A DNA stretch of 64,000 bases, from the NCBI GenBank assembly GCA_934045075.1, contig OW203722.1, positions 14,942,796 through 15,006,795 on the forward strand, given 5' to 3'. This stretch comes from Yponomeuta sedellus (taxonomy: Eukaryota > Arthropoda > Insecta > Lepidoptera > Yponomeutidae). Shown here piece after piece: positions 63,871 to 64,000 of this stretch. A model generated the notes under the pieces. That model was not told where the DNA came from, did not search any database, and was given only the letters and a program-made list of their open reading frames with translations. Made by a program: the position numbers and the translations under genes. Each line of letters starts with the position of its first letter. Position 1 is the first letter of the stretch.

Positions 63871-64000
63871 CTCCGCCCGCTACATTATCATTAAACAAAC
63901 ACTTGCTTAGCTTATCTTCTGCGTACACACATTAGTGACGATCCCGAATGGGGCTACAGAGTTATTAGCTTTGATATCGCTTTATCTGATGCTCTAACAT

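Noticed and set aside
1..64000. CRISPR arrays, operons, ribosome-binding sites
   Set aside because: No regular repeat-spacer array or prokaryotic gene organisation is present; repeats are eukaryotic transposon families.

Overview
This window reads as a stretch of insect nuclear DNA, most probably from a moth or butterfly. It is AT-rich, has no dense coding, and is filled with old and young transposable elements. The lepidopteran call is an inference from the repeats: LEP1/Helitron-like elements running from 5' TC to 3' CTAG, RTE-type LINE tails ending in GCCCAGCAGTGGG-like motifs, tRNA-headed and 5S-rRNA-headed SINEs, I-clade and Jockey-like LINE pieces, Penelope-like elements (PLEs), and hAT, PIF/Harbinger and other MITEs. 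I see no prokaryotic features, no CRISPR array and no intact host gene. Two places could belong to host genes: a PHD-finger terminal exon with a good poly(A) site (3908-4200, + strand), and a GC-rich promoter/first-exon-like block at the right edge (63400-63810, perhaps - strand).

Layout. 1-210 is a LINE endonuclease fragment. 1190-2430 is a field of dispersed CACGGCAATGAAA motifs. 3.9-4.2 kb holds the PHD exon. 5.0-5.9 kb has a tRNA-SINE and an RTE tail. 7435-12454 is a 5-kb segment bounded by inverted repeats, carrying subterminal repeats and interrupted by a decayed, nearly full-length RTE LINE (- strand). 13.5-14.3 kb has two Penelope 3' ends. 14.3-35 kb is repeat-littered non-coding DNA with SINEs, small Helitrons, a hAT element with an 8-bp TSD, two Harbinger-type MITEs with TAA TSDs and a cluster of inverted-repeat elements at 32.8-33.9 kb. 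35023-37306 is a non-autonomous Helitron with an internal tandem array. 41.8-47.0 kb is a nearly complete but mutated I-clade LINE (ORF1 with zinc knuckles; ORF2 with endonuclease, RT and RNase H) whose ORF1 is split by a Penelope-derived palindrome with a 12-bp TSD.

48.0-48.8 kb is a 5'-truncated Penelope copy with an intact GIY-YIG domain. 49.5-52.9 kb is the most striking structure: twelve ~315-bp tRNA-like SINE units, seven in one orientation facing five in the other, forming a giant palindrome. 54.8-57.0 kb is a second, longer Penelope copy with RT and GIY-YIG regions. 58-62 kb carries LINE/SINE tails, MITEs and a three-level nest: a Penelope end inside a Harbinger-like element inside an older repeat.

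The elements are linked by how they mobilise. RTE-like tails on the 5S-headed SINE suggest trans-mobilisation by RTE LINEs, and the nested insertions give a relative order of events. No element looks fully autonomous: each large ORF set has frameshifts, stops or lost catalytic residues.
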